NCBI GenBank assembly: GCA_030038605.1
Contig: JASHSU010000092.1
Span: 1-55,283, forward strand
From: Thermoplasmata archaeon
Lineage (GTDB): Archaea; Thermoplasmatota; Thermoplasmata; Lutacidiplasmatales; UBA184
DNA length: 55,283 nt
Direction of reading: 5' to 3'
A program made the position numbers and the translations under genes. Positions 7,774 through 16,614 of the stretch are shown here, piece by piece. A model generated the notes under the pieces. It did not search any database. It worked only from the letters and a program-made list of their open reading frames with translations, and was not told where the DNA came from. Within the stretch, counting starts at the first letter, position 1; every line of letters begins with the position of its first letter.

Positions 7774-8139
7774 GTGGAGGCAGGGATCACCACATTCCTG
7801 GTCTTCGCGGCGATCGCCGCGGCCTTCGGGGTCGGGTCGATCGTCGCGAACCGGACCCTAGGGGCGAAGGGCCGGCGCTCGTACCTCCAGACGACGACCT
7901 ACGAGTGCGGCGAGGAGGCGGAAGGCGAGGCCCAGATCGACTTCCCGACGCAGCACTACACCTTCGCGATCGTCTTCGTCGCGGTCGATGTCCTCGGGTT
8001 CATCCTGGCGCTCTGGGGGTTGACGTTCCGGGGCGTCAACTCGAGCTGGTACCCCGTCTTCATCGCCGTCGGCTTCACCGCGCTTGCGATCACGGGCATT
8101 TACTACGCGCTCAGCGGCGAAAAGAGGTGGGTCATCTGA
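7774..8139 (+). CDS. nuoA: Complex I subunit NuoA (ND3-like)
   Basis: About 121 residues from GTG 7774, chosen over the track's 7684 because GAGGAGG lies 5 nt upstream and the longer start would cover the promoter. Three membrane helices are evident ([58 protein letters not shown]), separated by the conserved loop with [14 protein letters not shown] and the [14 protein letters not shown] segment of NuoA/FpoA. The loop Cys in TYECG matches the ND3 loop cysteine near the quinone site. First gene of an 11-gene operon. Confidence 0.95.
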   Translation: MEAGITTFLVFAAIAAAFGVGSIVANRTLGAKGRRSYLQTTTYECGEEAEGEAQIDFPTQHYTFAIVFVAVDVLGFILALWGLTFRGVNSSWYPVFIAVGFTALAITGIYYALSGEKRWVI

Positions 8140-8195
8140 CGCCCGCCACTCCCGTCCCGAAGGTCGCTCCGCCCCCGGCGGAGGGGTATCAACTG

Positions 8196-8753
8196 ATGGG
8201 CGACCTCCCGATGGTCGACCAACCCGCCGTCCCGTTCATCGAGATCGAGACGGTCCGGGCGAAAGAGTTCATCCCGGCGGCGAAGGAGGCGTTCACGGCC
8301 CTGCTGGCCGAACAGGGTCAGGCCAAGGTCATCCGCCCGACGTTCAACTGGGCGGGCCGCAACTCCCTGTTCCCCCTACACTGGGGTCTCGCGTGCTGCG
8401 CGATCGAGTTCGCCGCCGCATTCTCGGCGCGTCACGACGCGGAGCGGTTCGGGATCGTCCCGCGGTCCTCGCCCCGCCAGTGCGACCTGATGATCGTCAA
8501 CGGGACGGTCACCTGGAAAGTCGCGCACAAGCTGATCACGCTCTACGAACAGATGCCCGAGCCCAAGTGGGTGATCGCGATGGGGAACTGCGCGACCGGC
8601 GGCGGGCCGTTCCGGACCGCCTACTCGGTGGTCCCCGGTGTGGACAAACTCGTCCCGGTGGACGTGTACATCGCCGGCTGCCCCCCGCGCCCGGAGGCGA
8701 TGATCGACGGGATCCTGAAACTCGAGACGCTCATCCGGGAGCGCAAGGAATAG
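8196..8753 (+). CDS. nuoB: Complex I subunit NuoB (PSST), carries the N2 cluster
   Basis: About 185 residues from ATG 8196 ([10 protein letters not shown]), selected because GGAGGGGT lies 8 nt upstream; an in-frame GTG at 8127 overlapping nuoA is the alternative. The N2 [4Fe-4S] ligands are visible: the tandem Cys in [17 protein letters not shown] and GCPPRPEA. NuoB hands electrons to quinone at the NuoD/NuoH interface. The N-terminus is longer and more acidic than in many bacterial homologues. Confidence 0.95.
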   Translation: MGDLPMVDQPAVPFIEIETVRAKEFIPAAKEAFTALLAEQGQAKVIRPTFNWAGRNSLFPLHWGLACCAIEFAAAFSARHDAERFGIVPRSSPRQCDLMIVNGTVTWKVAHKLITLYEQMPEPKWVIAMGNCATGGGPFRTAYSVVPGVDKLVPVDVYIAGCPPRPEAMIDGILKLETLIRERKE

Positions 8754-8786
8754 ACGGCCGGGCCGTCGGGACGTCAGAGCCGAACG

Positions 8787-9263
8787 ATGCAACCGGACGA
8801 CGTGGCGCGCGCTCTCTCCACCCGGCTTGGCGATCGGCTCCTCGGCGTCGAGACGTTCGTCGGGACCGCCGGACGGGTCCGCTTCCGCGCGGACGCGGCG
8901 CTGGACACGTTCCACTCCGTCCACGACGAGCTGGGATTCCGCCATCTGTCGATGGTCGGCGGGATCGACTGGGTCGACCATCGCGAGGTCTTCTACGTCG
9001 TCTGGTCGGACGACGTCCGCCAGTACCTCATTCTCTCCGCCGACCTACCGGCGGACGCGGCCCATATCGAGTCGGCGACGCCGGTGTGGGAAAGTGCGAA
9101 CTGGCACGAGCGGGAGACCTGGGAGCTCGTGGACATCACGTTCGACCACCACCCGGACCTTCGTCATTTGCTGATGCCGGACGGGTACGTCTTCCACCCG
9201 TTGCTCCGCTCGTTCAAACTGCACGAGCCGGAGGAACTGGAGGTGAAGCAGCGCAGTGTCTGA
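8787..9263 (+). CDS. nuoC: Complex I subunit NuoC (30 kDa)
   Basis: 158 residues from ATG 8787. It has the NuoC fold signatures: LGFRHLSMVGGIDWVDHREVFYVVW and the C-terminal HERETWELVDITFDHHPDLRHLLMPDGY, equivalent to the ERE..DMFGI..GHPDLRRIL..D motif. It is separate from NuoD rather than fused as in some bacteria. It is a structural subunit of the peripheral arm. It overlaps nuoD by 8 nt, consistent with translational coupling. Confidence 0.94.
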   Translation: MQPDDVARALSTRLGDRLLGVETFVGTAGRVRFRADAALDTFHSVHDELGFRHLSMVGGIDWVDHREVFYVVWSDDVRQYLILSADLPADAAHIESATPVWESANWHERETWELVDITFDHHPDLRHLLMPDGYVFHPLLRSFKLHEPEELEVKQRSV

Positions 9264-10401
9264 GATGTGGTTGAACATGGGGCCCCAGCACCCCATGACG
9301 CACGGCCTCTGGAACCTCCGCGTGAAGATCGACGGGGAGATGATCCTCGACTGCGACCCGGAGATGGGGTACCTGCACCGGGGCATCGAGAAGATCAGCG
9401 AGGACCGGCACTACAACGAGGTCATCACGCTCATGGACCGGTGCTGCTACGTCGCCGGTCTCGCCTGGGAGCACCTCTACATTCTCGCGGCCGAGCAGGC
9501 GCTGCACGTCACCCCGCCCGAACGGGCGGACTACATCCGGGCGATGTGCGACGAGTTCCAGCGCATCGCCTCGCACCTGATGTGGTACGCGGCCTTCGTC
9601 CAGGACCTCGGGCTCATGAGCCCGTTCCTCTACGGCATGCGGGACCGCGACCTGGTCCTCGACCTGTTCCAGAGCTTCACGGGCGCGCGGATGACCTATG
9701 AGTACCAGCGCGTGGGCGGCGTCCGCAGCGACCTGCCCGCCGGGTTCACCGACCGGGCGCGGAAGGTGCTGGACTGGCTCGACGAGCGATACGTCGAGTA
9801 CGACCGGCTCTGCCTGGGCTCCACGATCTTCCGTGAGCGGTGTGACGACCTGGGCAAGTTGACGGCGCGGGACTGCATCGCCACCGGCGTGACGGGCCCG
9901 ATGCTCCGGTCCGCGGGCCTCAAGCGCGACCTGCGGAAGGACCGACCGTACTCCATCTACAAGCAGCTGGACTTCGACGTCGCGGTCGCGGATGCCGCCG
10001 ACGTGACCGCGCGCTACCTGGTCCGCATGGAGGAGATGCGACAGAGCTCACGCATGCTCCGTCAGATCCTCGACTGGCTCGACCACCACCCCGGACCCGT
10101 CCTCGCGGATCGGCTGCCCCGATGGCTCGGGGCGCCGTATGCGCCGCAAGGTCGCGAGGGATACCTGTTGAAGCGCAACTATCCCAAGGGCCTCGGCTTT
10201 TCCTCGGTGGAGGAGCCGCACGGAGAAGCCCAGGCGTACGTCGTGAACGAGGGCGGTGAGCATCCGTACCGCGTCAAGTTCCGCTCCCCGGTCTTCGCCA
10301 ACATCTCGGCGGCGCGGCACTATCTCGTCGGCTACCACGTCGCCGACATCCCACCCATCATGGGCAGCGTGGACGTCTGTGTCGGGGAGGTCGACCGGTA
10401 G
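9256..10401 (+). CDS. nuoD: Complex I subunit NuoD (49 kDa), quinone-site subunit
   Basis: 381 residues from GTG 9256 (MSEMWLNMGPQHPMTHG). GPQHPMTHG contains the quinone-site His loop; EMGYLHRGIEKI and the C-terminal IMGSVDVCVGEVDR match the family ends. It belongs to the NiFe-hydrogenase large-subunit superfamily but lacks the terminal Cys pairs for nickel, as expected for a respiratory enzyme. The start overlaps nuoC by 8 nt. Confidence 0.95.
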   Translation: MSEMWLNMGPQHPMTHGLWNLRVKIDGEMILDCDPEMGYLHRGIEKISEDRHYNEVITLMDRCCYVAGLAWEHLYILAAEQALHVTPPERADYIRAMCDEFQRIASHLMWYAAFVQDLGLMSPFLYGMRDRDLVLDLFQSFTGARMTYEYQRVGGVRSDLPAGFTDRARKVLDWLDERYVEYDRLCLGSTIFRERCDDLGKLTARDCIATGVTGPMLRSAGLKRDLRKDRPYSIYKQLDFDVAVADAADVTARYLVRMEEMRQSSRMLRQILDWLDHHPGPVLADRLPRWLGAPYAPQGREGYLLKRNYPKGLGFSSVEEPHGEAQAYVVNEGGEHPYRVKFRSPVFANISAARHYLVGYHVADIPPIMGSVDVCVGEVDR

Positions 10402-10407
10402 CGTTCC

Positions 10408-11538
10408 ATGGGCGGCGCCACCCTCTTCAGTGTCTCGGACACCCTCGCGAGCGTCCTGCTGAACGGCCTCGGCTCGATCTTTCCGCAACCGATCCACGGC
10501 TGGCTCACGAACCCCGACCTCATCCTCGGGCTCGCGGTCCTGATCTTCGGCGCCATCCTGCTCGCGGCGAGCATGATCAACACGATCGTGCTCATCTGGT
10601 GGGAGCGCAAGCTGCTGGGCCGGTTCATGGACCGGCGCGGAGCCATGCACGTCGGCTACGCCGGCCTTCTCCAGAACTTCGCCGACGGACTCAAGCTGTT
10701 CCGGAAGAACACGTTCCGACCAAGGGAGTCGGATTCGCTGGGCTTCTACGCCGGCCCCGTGGCGTACATGGTGACGTCGCTCATCATCTTCGGGATCCTT
10801 CCGATCTCCTCGGGCTGGAACTCGGGCGCCCTCCCGCTGAGCCTCCTGCTCGCGCTCGCGATCTTCTCCTTCGCCCCGCTGTTCATCTTCGTCAGCGCCT
10901 GGTCGAGCAACAACAAGTACTCCCTCATGGGCGGGATGCGGTCCGCCGCCCAGATGATCGCCTACGAGGTGCCGCTGCTCCTCGCGGTCGTGGCGGTCGT
11001 CGTGGTGTCCGGCAGCTTCGACCTTGCGACCATCGTGCAGGAGCAGCAGAACTACTGGTTCTGGGGACCGCTGTTCCTGGCCCTCGTCGTCTTCGTCGCC
11101 GGCATGCTCGCCGAGATGGAACGGATCCCGTTCGACCTTCCAGAAGCCGAGGCCGAGCTCGTCGAGGGGTGGAACACGGAGTACGGCGGGATGCTGTTCG
11201 CGTTCTTCATGCTCGCCGACTACCTTCGGGCGCTCGTCGGGAGCATCCTGGTCGTCCTGCTCTTCCTGGGAGGCTGGACGATGCCCGGCTGGGTGCCGAG
11301 CGCGGCGACGTCGTTCCCGCTCGCCGGCATCGTCTGGTTCATGGTGAAGACCTACGCCGTCTTCGGGCTCTTCGTCTGGATCCGGGCCTCGTTGCCGCGG
11401 GTGCGCACGGACCAGCTCCTGCGCATCGGATGGAACCGGATGATCCCGCTCAGTCTCGCCTCCGTCTTCCTCGCGGCGGCGCTCGTCCTCGTGCGCTGCC
11501 TGCCCGTCTTCGGATGCCTGCCGTCACCGGGGGTCTAG
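10408..11538 (+). CDS. nuoH: Complex I subunit NuoH (ND1)
   Basis: 376 residues with about eight membrane helices. Conserved quinone-chamber segments are present: VLIWWERKLLGRFMDRRGAMHVGYAGLLQNFADGLKLF, and the charged loop AEMERIPFDLPEAEAELVEGWNTEYGGM. The N-terminal about 35 residues before the first helix are longer than average. NuoH anchors the peripheral arm and couples quinone reduction to ion pumping. It lies 6 nt after nuoD and 7 nt before nuoI. Confidence 0.95.
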   Translation: MGGATLFSVSDTLASVLLNGLGSIFPQPIHGWLTNPDLILGLAVLIFGAILLAASMINTIVLIWWERKLLGRFMDRRGAMHVGYAGLLQNFADGLKLFRKNTFRPRESDSLGFYAGPVAYMVTSLIIFGILPISSGWNSGALPLSLLLALAIFSFAPLFIFVSAWSSNNKYSLMGGMRSAAQMIAYEVPLLLAVVAVVVVSGSFDLATIVQEQQNYWFWGPLFLALVVFVAGMLAEMERIPFDLPEAEAELVEGWNTEYGGMLFAFFMLADYLRALVGSILVVLLFLGGWTMPGWVPSAATSFPLAGIVWFMVKTYAVFGLFVWIRASLPRVRTDQLLRIGWNRMIPLSLASVFLAAALVLVRCLPVFGCLPSPGV

Positions 11539-11545
11539 GTTCACC

Positions 11546-12325
11546 ATGACCGACGAAGCGACCGCGACCGAGAAGCCGTCCGACAACCCGATCCTCTTTG
11601 TCGCCAAGCCGATGCTGACCGCCGCCCGTCAGTTCGCTCGGAGCCTGGTGCGACCCTCCACGGTCGTCTACCCGTTCGAGCGGCTCGAGGACCCGGCGTT
11701 CCGCAAGGAAGTCGCGGTCGCGCCCGGCAAGCCCATCGGGGTCGGAGCGATCTGGGACAACTATCGGGGCGTTCACGCTCTCAACATCAACACGTGCATC
11801 AGCTGCAACCTCTGCGCGTTCTCCTGCCCGGACCTGTGCATCGACATGGTCAACGTCCCCGGCGGGGACCCGAAGCACCCGAAGAAGTGCCCGCAGATCG
11901 ACTACGGCAAGTGCAGCTACTGCGGCTTCTGCTCGGACGCATGCCCGGAGGGTTGCCTCACGATGACGACCCGCTACGAGCTGTCGACACCGAAGCGGGC
12001 CGAGATGATCTACTCGCCGACTCGACTGTTCGAGATCTACCGGACGAAATTACCGATGAACCCGATCCGGCTGGAGCGGCCGGAGAACGAGGACTCGATC
12101 CTGCTCGAGCCCCCCCTGTGCATCGGCTGCAACGCCTGCTCCCGCGACTGCCCCACCAACTGCATCACGATGGTGGACGTGACCAAGCCGGAGTTCAAGC
12201 CGGGCGAGAAACAACCCCGGCGCATCTGGAAGGAGCCGGTCATCAACGACTCGGACTGCGTCCGGTGCGGCACCTGCATCAGTGTCTGCCCCAAGGAGTG
12301 TCTGTTCTGGGGGACGCGCAAGTGA
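11546..12325 (+). CDS. nuoI: Complex I subunit NuoI, extended form with four [4Fe-4S] motifs
   Basis: 259 residues. Residues 73-160 are a standard NuoI core: YRGVHALNINTCISCNLC, CP, IDYGKCSYCGFCSDACP, YELS..RAEMIYSPTRL, giving clusters at C84/87/90/94 and C123/126/129/133. A second 2[4Fe-4S] ferredoxin-like module follows: CIGCNACSRDCP (C192/195/198/202) and CVRCGTCISVCP (C238/241/244/248). Ordinary NuoI has only the first pair. With NuoEFG absent, the extra clusters may extend the electron wire to a soluble donor; that role is inferred. The last codon overlaps nuoJ (GTGA). Confidence 0.95.
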   Translation: MTDEATATEKPSDNPILFVAKPMLTAARQFARSLVRPSTVVYPFERLEDPAFRKEVAVAPGKPIGVGAIWDNYRGVHALNINTCISCNLCAFSCPDLCIDMVNVPGGDPKHPKKCPQIDYGKCSYCGFCSDACPEGCLTMTTRYELSTPKRAEMIYSPTRLFEIYRTKLPMNPIRLERPENEDSILLEPPLCIGCNACSRDCPTNCITMVDVTKPEFKPGEKQPRRIWKEPVINDSDCVRCGTCISVCPKECLFWGTRK

Positions 12326-12810
12326 GCCTCGAGGAGCTCGCGTTCCTCGTGCTCGCCGTCGTGGCCGTCGGGACCGGGCTCGCCGCCCTGCTCGTCCGGG
12401 AACTCGTCCATACGATCCTCTGGGTCTCGGTATTCTTCGTCGACCTCTCGGCGATCTACTTCCTGCTCGAGGCACCGTTCCTCGGCGTCCTCCAGCTGGG
12501 CGTCTACGCCGGCGCGGTGACGGTGCTCCTGCTGTTCGGCATCATGGTCACGCGCAAGCGGATCTTCTCCCGGGACGCGGCGACGGGACTCGGACCGGTC
12601 CCCCTCGCGCTTGCGGCGGTGACGTTCATCTTCCTGGTCGCGTCGGTCGGTGAGTTCCCGAGCGCACCCACGACGCTCCAGGTCTACGACCCGTCGGCGC
12701 TCTCCGCCCTCCTGTTCGGGACGGACGGGCCCTGGCTCCTCCTGCTCGGGATCATCATGATGAGCGGGGTCGCCGGGGCGATCTACCTCGTCCGGGAGGG
12801 TCGCGAGTGA
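12322..12810 (+). CDS. nuoJ: Complex I subunit NuoJ (ND6)
   Basis: 162 residues from GTG 12322, which overlaps the nuoI stop as GTGA; the track's earlier start at 11794 is a shadow of nuoI. Five membrane helices, including the conserved helix LLEAPFLGVLQLGVYAGAVTVLLLFGIMV with the pi-bulge region Gly/Tyr typical of ND6. The C-terminal helix is separated by a loop (PTTLQVYDPSALSALLFG). It is a proton-arm connector subunit. Confidence 0.94.
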   Translation: MSLEELAFLVLAVVAVGTGLAALLVRELVHTILWVSVFFVDLSAIYFLLEAPFLGVLQLGVYAGAVTVLLLFGIMVTRKRIFSRDAATGLGPVPLALAAVTFIFLVASVGEFPSAPTTLQVYDPSALSALLFGTDGPWLLLLGIIMMSGVAGAIYLVREGRE

Positions 12811-13124
12811 CCGGGCTGCCCGTCGCCGACCTGCTCGTCCTCTCCGGCGCACTGCTCGCCGTCGGCATCTTCGGCCTGCTGACCCGGCGCAATTTCATCC
12901 TCATCCTGATCGCGGTCGAGGTGGCGATGAACGCGACCATCCTCAACTTCGTGTACTTCGCCGCCTTCGCTCCGACCGCCGCCGGACTCTCCGGCCAGGC
13001 GATCGCGGTCGTTCTCATCGGGTTCGCGGCCACCGAGGTCGCCGTCGGTCTGGCGATCGTCCTCGCGCTCAACCGGATCAAGGGAACGATCAATGTCGCG
13101 CAGGCCACGGAGCTCCGGGAGTAG
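12807..13124 (+). CDS. nuoK: Complex I subunit NuoK (ND4L)
   Basis: 105 residues, three membrane helices, GTG start overlapping the nuoJ stop as GTGA. The two buried glutamates required for proton transfer in ND4L are present: ILIAVEVAMNATILNF (helix 2) and GFAATEVAVGLAIVLAL (helix 3). The stop is followed directly by AGGAGGGG, the ribosome-binding site of nuoL. Confidence 0.95.
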   Translation: MTGLPVADLLVLSGALLAVGIFGLLTRRNFILILIAVEVAMNATILNFVYFAAFAPTAAGLSGQAIAVVLIGFAATEVAVGLAIVLALNRIKGTINVAQATELRE

Positions 13125-13130
13125 GAGGGG
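13123..13130 (+). promoter_or_regulatory. Shine-Dalgarno of nuoL, decides a non-canonical start
   Basis: AGGAGGGG overlaps the nuoK stop codon and ends 6 nt before ACG 13137 (9 nt before ACG 13140). It fixes where translation of nuoL should begin although no standard start codon is present. Confidence 0.6.
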
Positions 13131-13136
13131 ACCCGC

Positions 13137-15134
13137 ACGACGTTCTACACCACCCTCGACAGCTGGGCGTTCCTCGTCCCGCTGTTCTCGGTCCTCGCCT
13201 TCTCGGTCATCAGTCTGGTCGGGACCCGGCTGAAATCGCTCGAGTGGGGCGGCTGGGTCGCCGTCGGCTTCGCTGGCGCGGCGATGGTCCTGGGCCTCCT
13301 GATCGCGGTCGGCGAGATGCTGTCGCCCGGCACCTACGTCAACAGCCAGTTCACCTGGCTCCACCTCGCGGGCTCTCCCGGGACGTTCCCCAACGGCGTC
13401 TCGCTCGTGGTCGGCACGCTGGTCGACCCGCTCTCGGCGCTGCTGCTGCTGGTCGTCACGGTCGTCGGGTTCCTGGTGATGCTGTACTCGATCGGGTACA
13501 TGCACCAGGACCGGGGACTGCCCCGGTACTACGCCGAGCTCTCGCTGTTCCTCGCGGCGATGACCGGCCTGGTCCTCTCCAACAACCTGTTGGAGTTCTT
13601 CCTCTTCTGGGAGCTCGTCGGCGTGTGCTCCTACTTCCTGATCGGATTCTACTACGAGAAGCCGAGCGCCGCGAGCGCGGCCAAGGAGGCGTTCCTCGTC
13701 ACCCGGATCGGTGACGTCCTCTTCCTGCTGGGGATTTTCATCTACTTCTACCACTTCTCAACGGTCGGCCCGTCCGGCGGCTGGGCGGCCAACGGATTCG
13801 TCTTCGCGAACGGGACGGCCCCGTACCTGCCGGTCGTCTCCGGCAGCGGTTCCACGCTGCTCACGGTCGCCGGGCTCATGATCCTCGGTGGAGCGGCGGG
13901 CAAGAGCGCCCAGTTCCCGCTCCACGTCTGGCTGCCGGACGCGATGGAGGGCCCGACCACCGTCTCGGCGCTCATCCACGCGGCGACGATGGTCGCGGCC
14001 GGTGTCTACCTGCTGGCGATCACCAGCGTCTTCATCGGCTTCACGTCGACCGATCAGCTGGCGATCGTCGCCATCGGAGGGTTCACGGCGTTCTTCGCCG
14101 CGACCATGGCGGTGGTGCACCCGGACATCAAACGGGTCATCGCCTATTCGACGATCAGCCAGCTCGGCTACATGGTCCTCGCCGTCGGGGCGGGGTTCGC
14201 GATGGTGGGACTCTACCACCTGTTCACGCACGCGTTCTTCAAGGCGCTCCTCTTCCTCGCCGCCGGTTCGGTCATCCACGCCATCGGCACGCAGGACCTG
14301 TTCAAGATGGGCGGGCTGCGCAAGTCGATGCGGGTCACCTCGGCCGCGTTCCTGATCGGAGGGCTCGCCCTCGCCGGGATCCCGCCGTTCGCGGGATTCT
14401 GGAGCAAGGACGACATCCTCGGCGCCGTCTACTCCCAGCTGGGCAGCCACCCGCTCTACTGGCCGTTCTTCCTCCTCGCGTTCGCCGCGGTCTTCCTGAC
14501 CGCCTACTACATCTTCCGGGCCTGGTTCCTCGCGTTCTCGGGCGACCACACCCGCGACCCGACGCTGCCGCACGCCCACGAGGGCCCGTGGGTGATGCAG
14601 GTCCCGCTCGTCATCCTCTCCGCCTTCGCCGTGGTCGCCGGACTGTTCATCTTCCTGCCCAACTTCCAGGCCCTGCTGCTCAACGGCGCGGGGGCGACGG
14701 GGATCCCGCCGGTGTACGGCCCCACCGACCTGGCGCTCTCCGGGATCAGTGTCGGTCTCGGCGTCGCCGGGATCGGACTCGCGTACTGGCTGTGGGGTAA
14801 CGGCCGGGTCTATGCGCTGCCCGAGGACAGCCCCCTCCAGTCCGTTCGGAAGGTCCTCCTCCACCGGTACTACTTCAAGGTCGCCTACGACTGGGTCGGT
14901 CTCCGCCTCGTCTACGGCATCTCCCGCGGCGCCGATTTCGTCGACCGGTACGTCATCGACGGGACGGTCCGGGGCCTGGAACGCGTCTTCGGGTCGGTGT
15001 CGAACGGTCTGCGGCGCGCCCAGACCGGCGCCGTGTCCGACTACGCGGGGTATGTGATCGCCGGGCTCCTGGGCGTCTTCGTCCTGCTGCTCATCGTCGC
15101 GCCGTACCTGCTCAGCAAGATGGGAGGCGGCTAG
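13137..15134 (+). CDS. nuoL: Complex I subunit NuoL (ND5), probable ACG start
   Basis: About 665 residues. The track starts at the first ATG (13284), but the in-frame codons before it encode the normal first membrane helix (TFYTTLDSWAFLVPLFSVLAFSVISL), so the real start lies upstream. Between the nuoK stop (13124) and this helix there is no ATG, GTG or TTG in frame; the only fit to the AGGAGGGG at 13123-13130 is ACG at 13137 or 13140. Antiporter-like signatures include FFLFWELVGVCSYFLIGFYYEK (key Glu), IHAATMVAAGVYLL, and the long C-terminal amphipathic helix region. NuoL is the distal proton-pumping subunit. Confidence 0.93.
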   Translation, partial: TTFYTTLDSWAFLVPLFSVLAFSVISLVGTRLKSLEWGGWVAVGFAGAAMVLGLLIAVGEMLSPGTYVNSQFTWLHLAGSPGTFPNGVSLVVGTLVDPLSALLLLVVTVVGFLVMLYSIGYMHQDRGLPRYYAELSLFLAAMTGLVLSNNLLEFFLFWELVGVCSYFLIGFYYEKPSAASAAKEAFLVTRIGDVLFLLGIFIYFYHFSTVGPSGGWAANGFVFANGTAPYLPVVSGSGSTLLTVAGLMILGGAAGKSAQFPLHVWLPDAMEGPTTVSALIHAATMVAAGVYLLAITSVFIGFTSTDQLAIVAIGGFTAFFAATMAVVHPDIKRVIAYSTISQLGYMVLAVGAGFAMVGLYHLFTHAFFKALLFLAAGSVIHAIGTQDLFKMGGLRKSMRVTSAAFLIGGLALAGIPPFAGFWSKDDILGAVYSQLGSHPLYWPFFLLAFAAVFLTAYYIFRAWFLAFSGDHTRDPTLPHAHEGPWVMQVPLVILSAFAVVAGLFIFLPNFQALLLNGAGATGIPPVYGPTDLALSGISVGLGVAGIGLAYWLWGNGRVYALPEDSPLQSVRKVLLHRYYFKVAYDWVGLRLVYGISRGADFVDRYVIDGTVRGLERVFGSVSNGLRRAQTGAVSDYAGYVIAGLLGVFVLLLIVAPYLLSKMGGG

Positions 15135-15135
15135 C

Positions 15136-16611
15136 GTGTTCCCGGTCCTCTCGCTCGTCCTGGCGACGCTCCTGCTGGGGACGGTCGTCACGTTCGTCGC
15201 GGGCCGGTACGCCCGATGGGTGGCGCTCGCCACGTCCATCGTCTTCCTGGCGGAGACCGCGGCCCTCATCTGGCAGTATCCGGGCTGGCCCGGCTACACC
15301 TCCGGCGCGGTGCCGGGCTTCGCCTTCCAGGAATCGTACGCCTGGATCCACCTGGGTTGGCTGCAGGTCAACTACACCGTCGGCGTCGACGGGATCTCCC
15401 TCGTCCTCATCCTGTTGACCGCGGTCCTTCAGATCGCGACGGTCGTCTACTCGTGGGAGGAGACGCGCCGACCCGGGCCCTGGTTCGGTCTGGTCCTTCT
15501 GACCTGCCTGGGGTGCGTCGGAGTCTTCGTCGCCCTGGACATCCTGCTGTTCTTCCTGTTCTGGGAGGCGGTCCTGGTGCCGATGTTCTTCCTCATCGGC
15601 TACTGGGGCGGGCCCCGGCGCCGCTACGCCTCGCTGAAGTTCTTCGTCTACACCCACGTCGCCTCCATCGTCATGCTGGTGGGGCTGCTGGGCCTCGTCT
15701 TTTACTCGGGTGCGACCAGCTTCGACTACAGCAGCGTCTACCTGGCCGGTCACGGTCTCATGACCGTCACGCAGACGTTCCTGTTCCTCGCCCTCTTCTT
15801 CGGGTTCGGGGTCAAATTCCCGGTCGTCCCGTTCCATACCTGGTTGCCCGACGCCCACGTCGAGGCTCCGACGGGCGGCTCGGTCCTCCTGGCGGGCCTT
15901 CTCCTCAAGCTCGGGGGCTACGGTCTCATCCGCTGGGCGGTCCTCATCCTGCCGCTCGGATTCCACGAAGCCCAGCCGGTCCTGTTCGTGATCGCGTTCG
16001 CCACGATCGCGTGGGGGTCGATCGTCTCGCTCGCGCAACGGGACCTGAAGCGTCTGGTGGCGTTCTCGTCGATCAACCACATGGGGATCGTCCTCCTGGC
16101 GATCGCCCTCGGCTCGTCGCTCGGACTGCTCGCCGCGGTCCTGCTGATGTTCGCTCACGGGGTCGTGAGCGCTCTCTTGTTCATGGTCTCGGGCAGCGTG
16201 CACCACACCTACGGGACGCGGGACATCCCCTCCCTCGGCGGGATCACGCCGTCCACGCCGGTCCTCGCGACCATGACGATGGTCGGGTCGCTCGCCTCCC
16301 TCGGGTTGCCCTGGCTCATCAGCTTCCCGGCCGAGTTCACGGCGCTGCTGGCGACGTGGGACGGGCTCGCCTACTGGGTCCTGCTGCCGCTCGGGATCCT
16401 GGTCGTCACGGCGGCGTTCTACATCTGGATGATGCAGCGGATGCTGTTCGGGCCCCCGCGGGGTATCCCCGAGACCGTCCACGACCTGCCCTGGTTCGAG
16501 GCGGCGGGGATGGGTCTGCTGGTCGCGCTGACGATCGTGCTCGGCGTCCTGCCGTTCCTGCTCGTGAACCTGATCACGAGTTCGCCGATCGCCGGCTTCC
16601 CGGGGCCGTGA
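15136..16611 (+). CDS. nuoM: Complex I subunit NuoM (ND4)
   Basis: 491 residues from GTG 15136, about 14 membrane helices. Antiporter-like signatures: LLFFLFWEAVLVPMFFLIGYWG (key Glu of helix 5), FPVVPFHTWLPDAHVEAPTGGSVLLAGLLLKLGGYGLIR (helix 7 and the conserved loop), and QRDLKRLVAFSSINHMG. It is a proton-pumping subunit between NuoN and NuoL. Starts 1 nt after the nuoL stop. Confidence 0.95.
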   Translation: MFPVLSLVLATLLLGTVVTFVAGRYARWVALATSIVFLAETAALIWQYPGWPGYTSGAVPGFAFQESYAWIHLGWLQVNYTVGVDGISLVLILLTAVLQIATVVYSWEETRRPGPWFGLVLLTCLGCVGVFVALDILLFFLFWEAVLVPMFFLIGYWGGPRRRYASLKFFVYTHVASIVMLVGLLGLVFYSGATSFDYSSVYLAGHGLMTVTQTFLFLALFFGFGVKFPVVPFHTWLPDAHVEAPTGGSVLLAGLLLKLGGYGLIRWAVLILPLGFHEAQPVLFVIAFATIAWGSIVSLAQRDLKRLVAFSSINHMGIVLLAIALGSSLGLLAAVLLMFAHGVVSALLFMVSGSVHHTYGTRDIPSLGGITPSTPVLATMTMVGSLASLGLPWLISFPAEFTALLATWDGLAYWVLLPLGILVVTAAFYIWMMQRMLFGPPRGIPETVHDLPWFEAAGMGLLVALTIVLGVLPFLLVNLITSSPIAGFPGP

Positions 16612-16614
16612 GCC

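Noticed and set aside
8084-9274. Plus-strand ORF of 396 codons across nuoB/nuoC
   Set aside because: Out-of-frame shadow of two conserved genes; Arg/Gly/Pro-rich.
13758-15269. Minus-strand ORF of 503 codons opposite nuoL
   Set aside because: Low-complexity charged composition and complete overlap with a certain gene.
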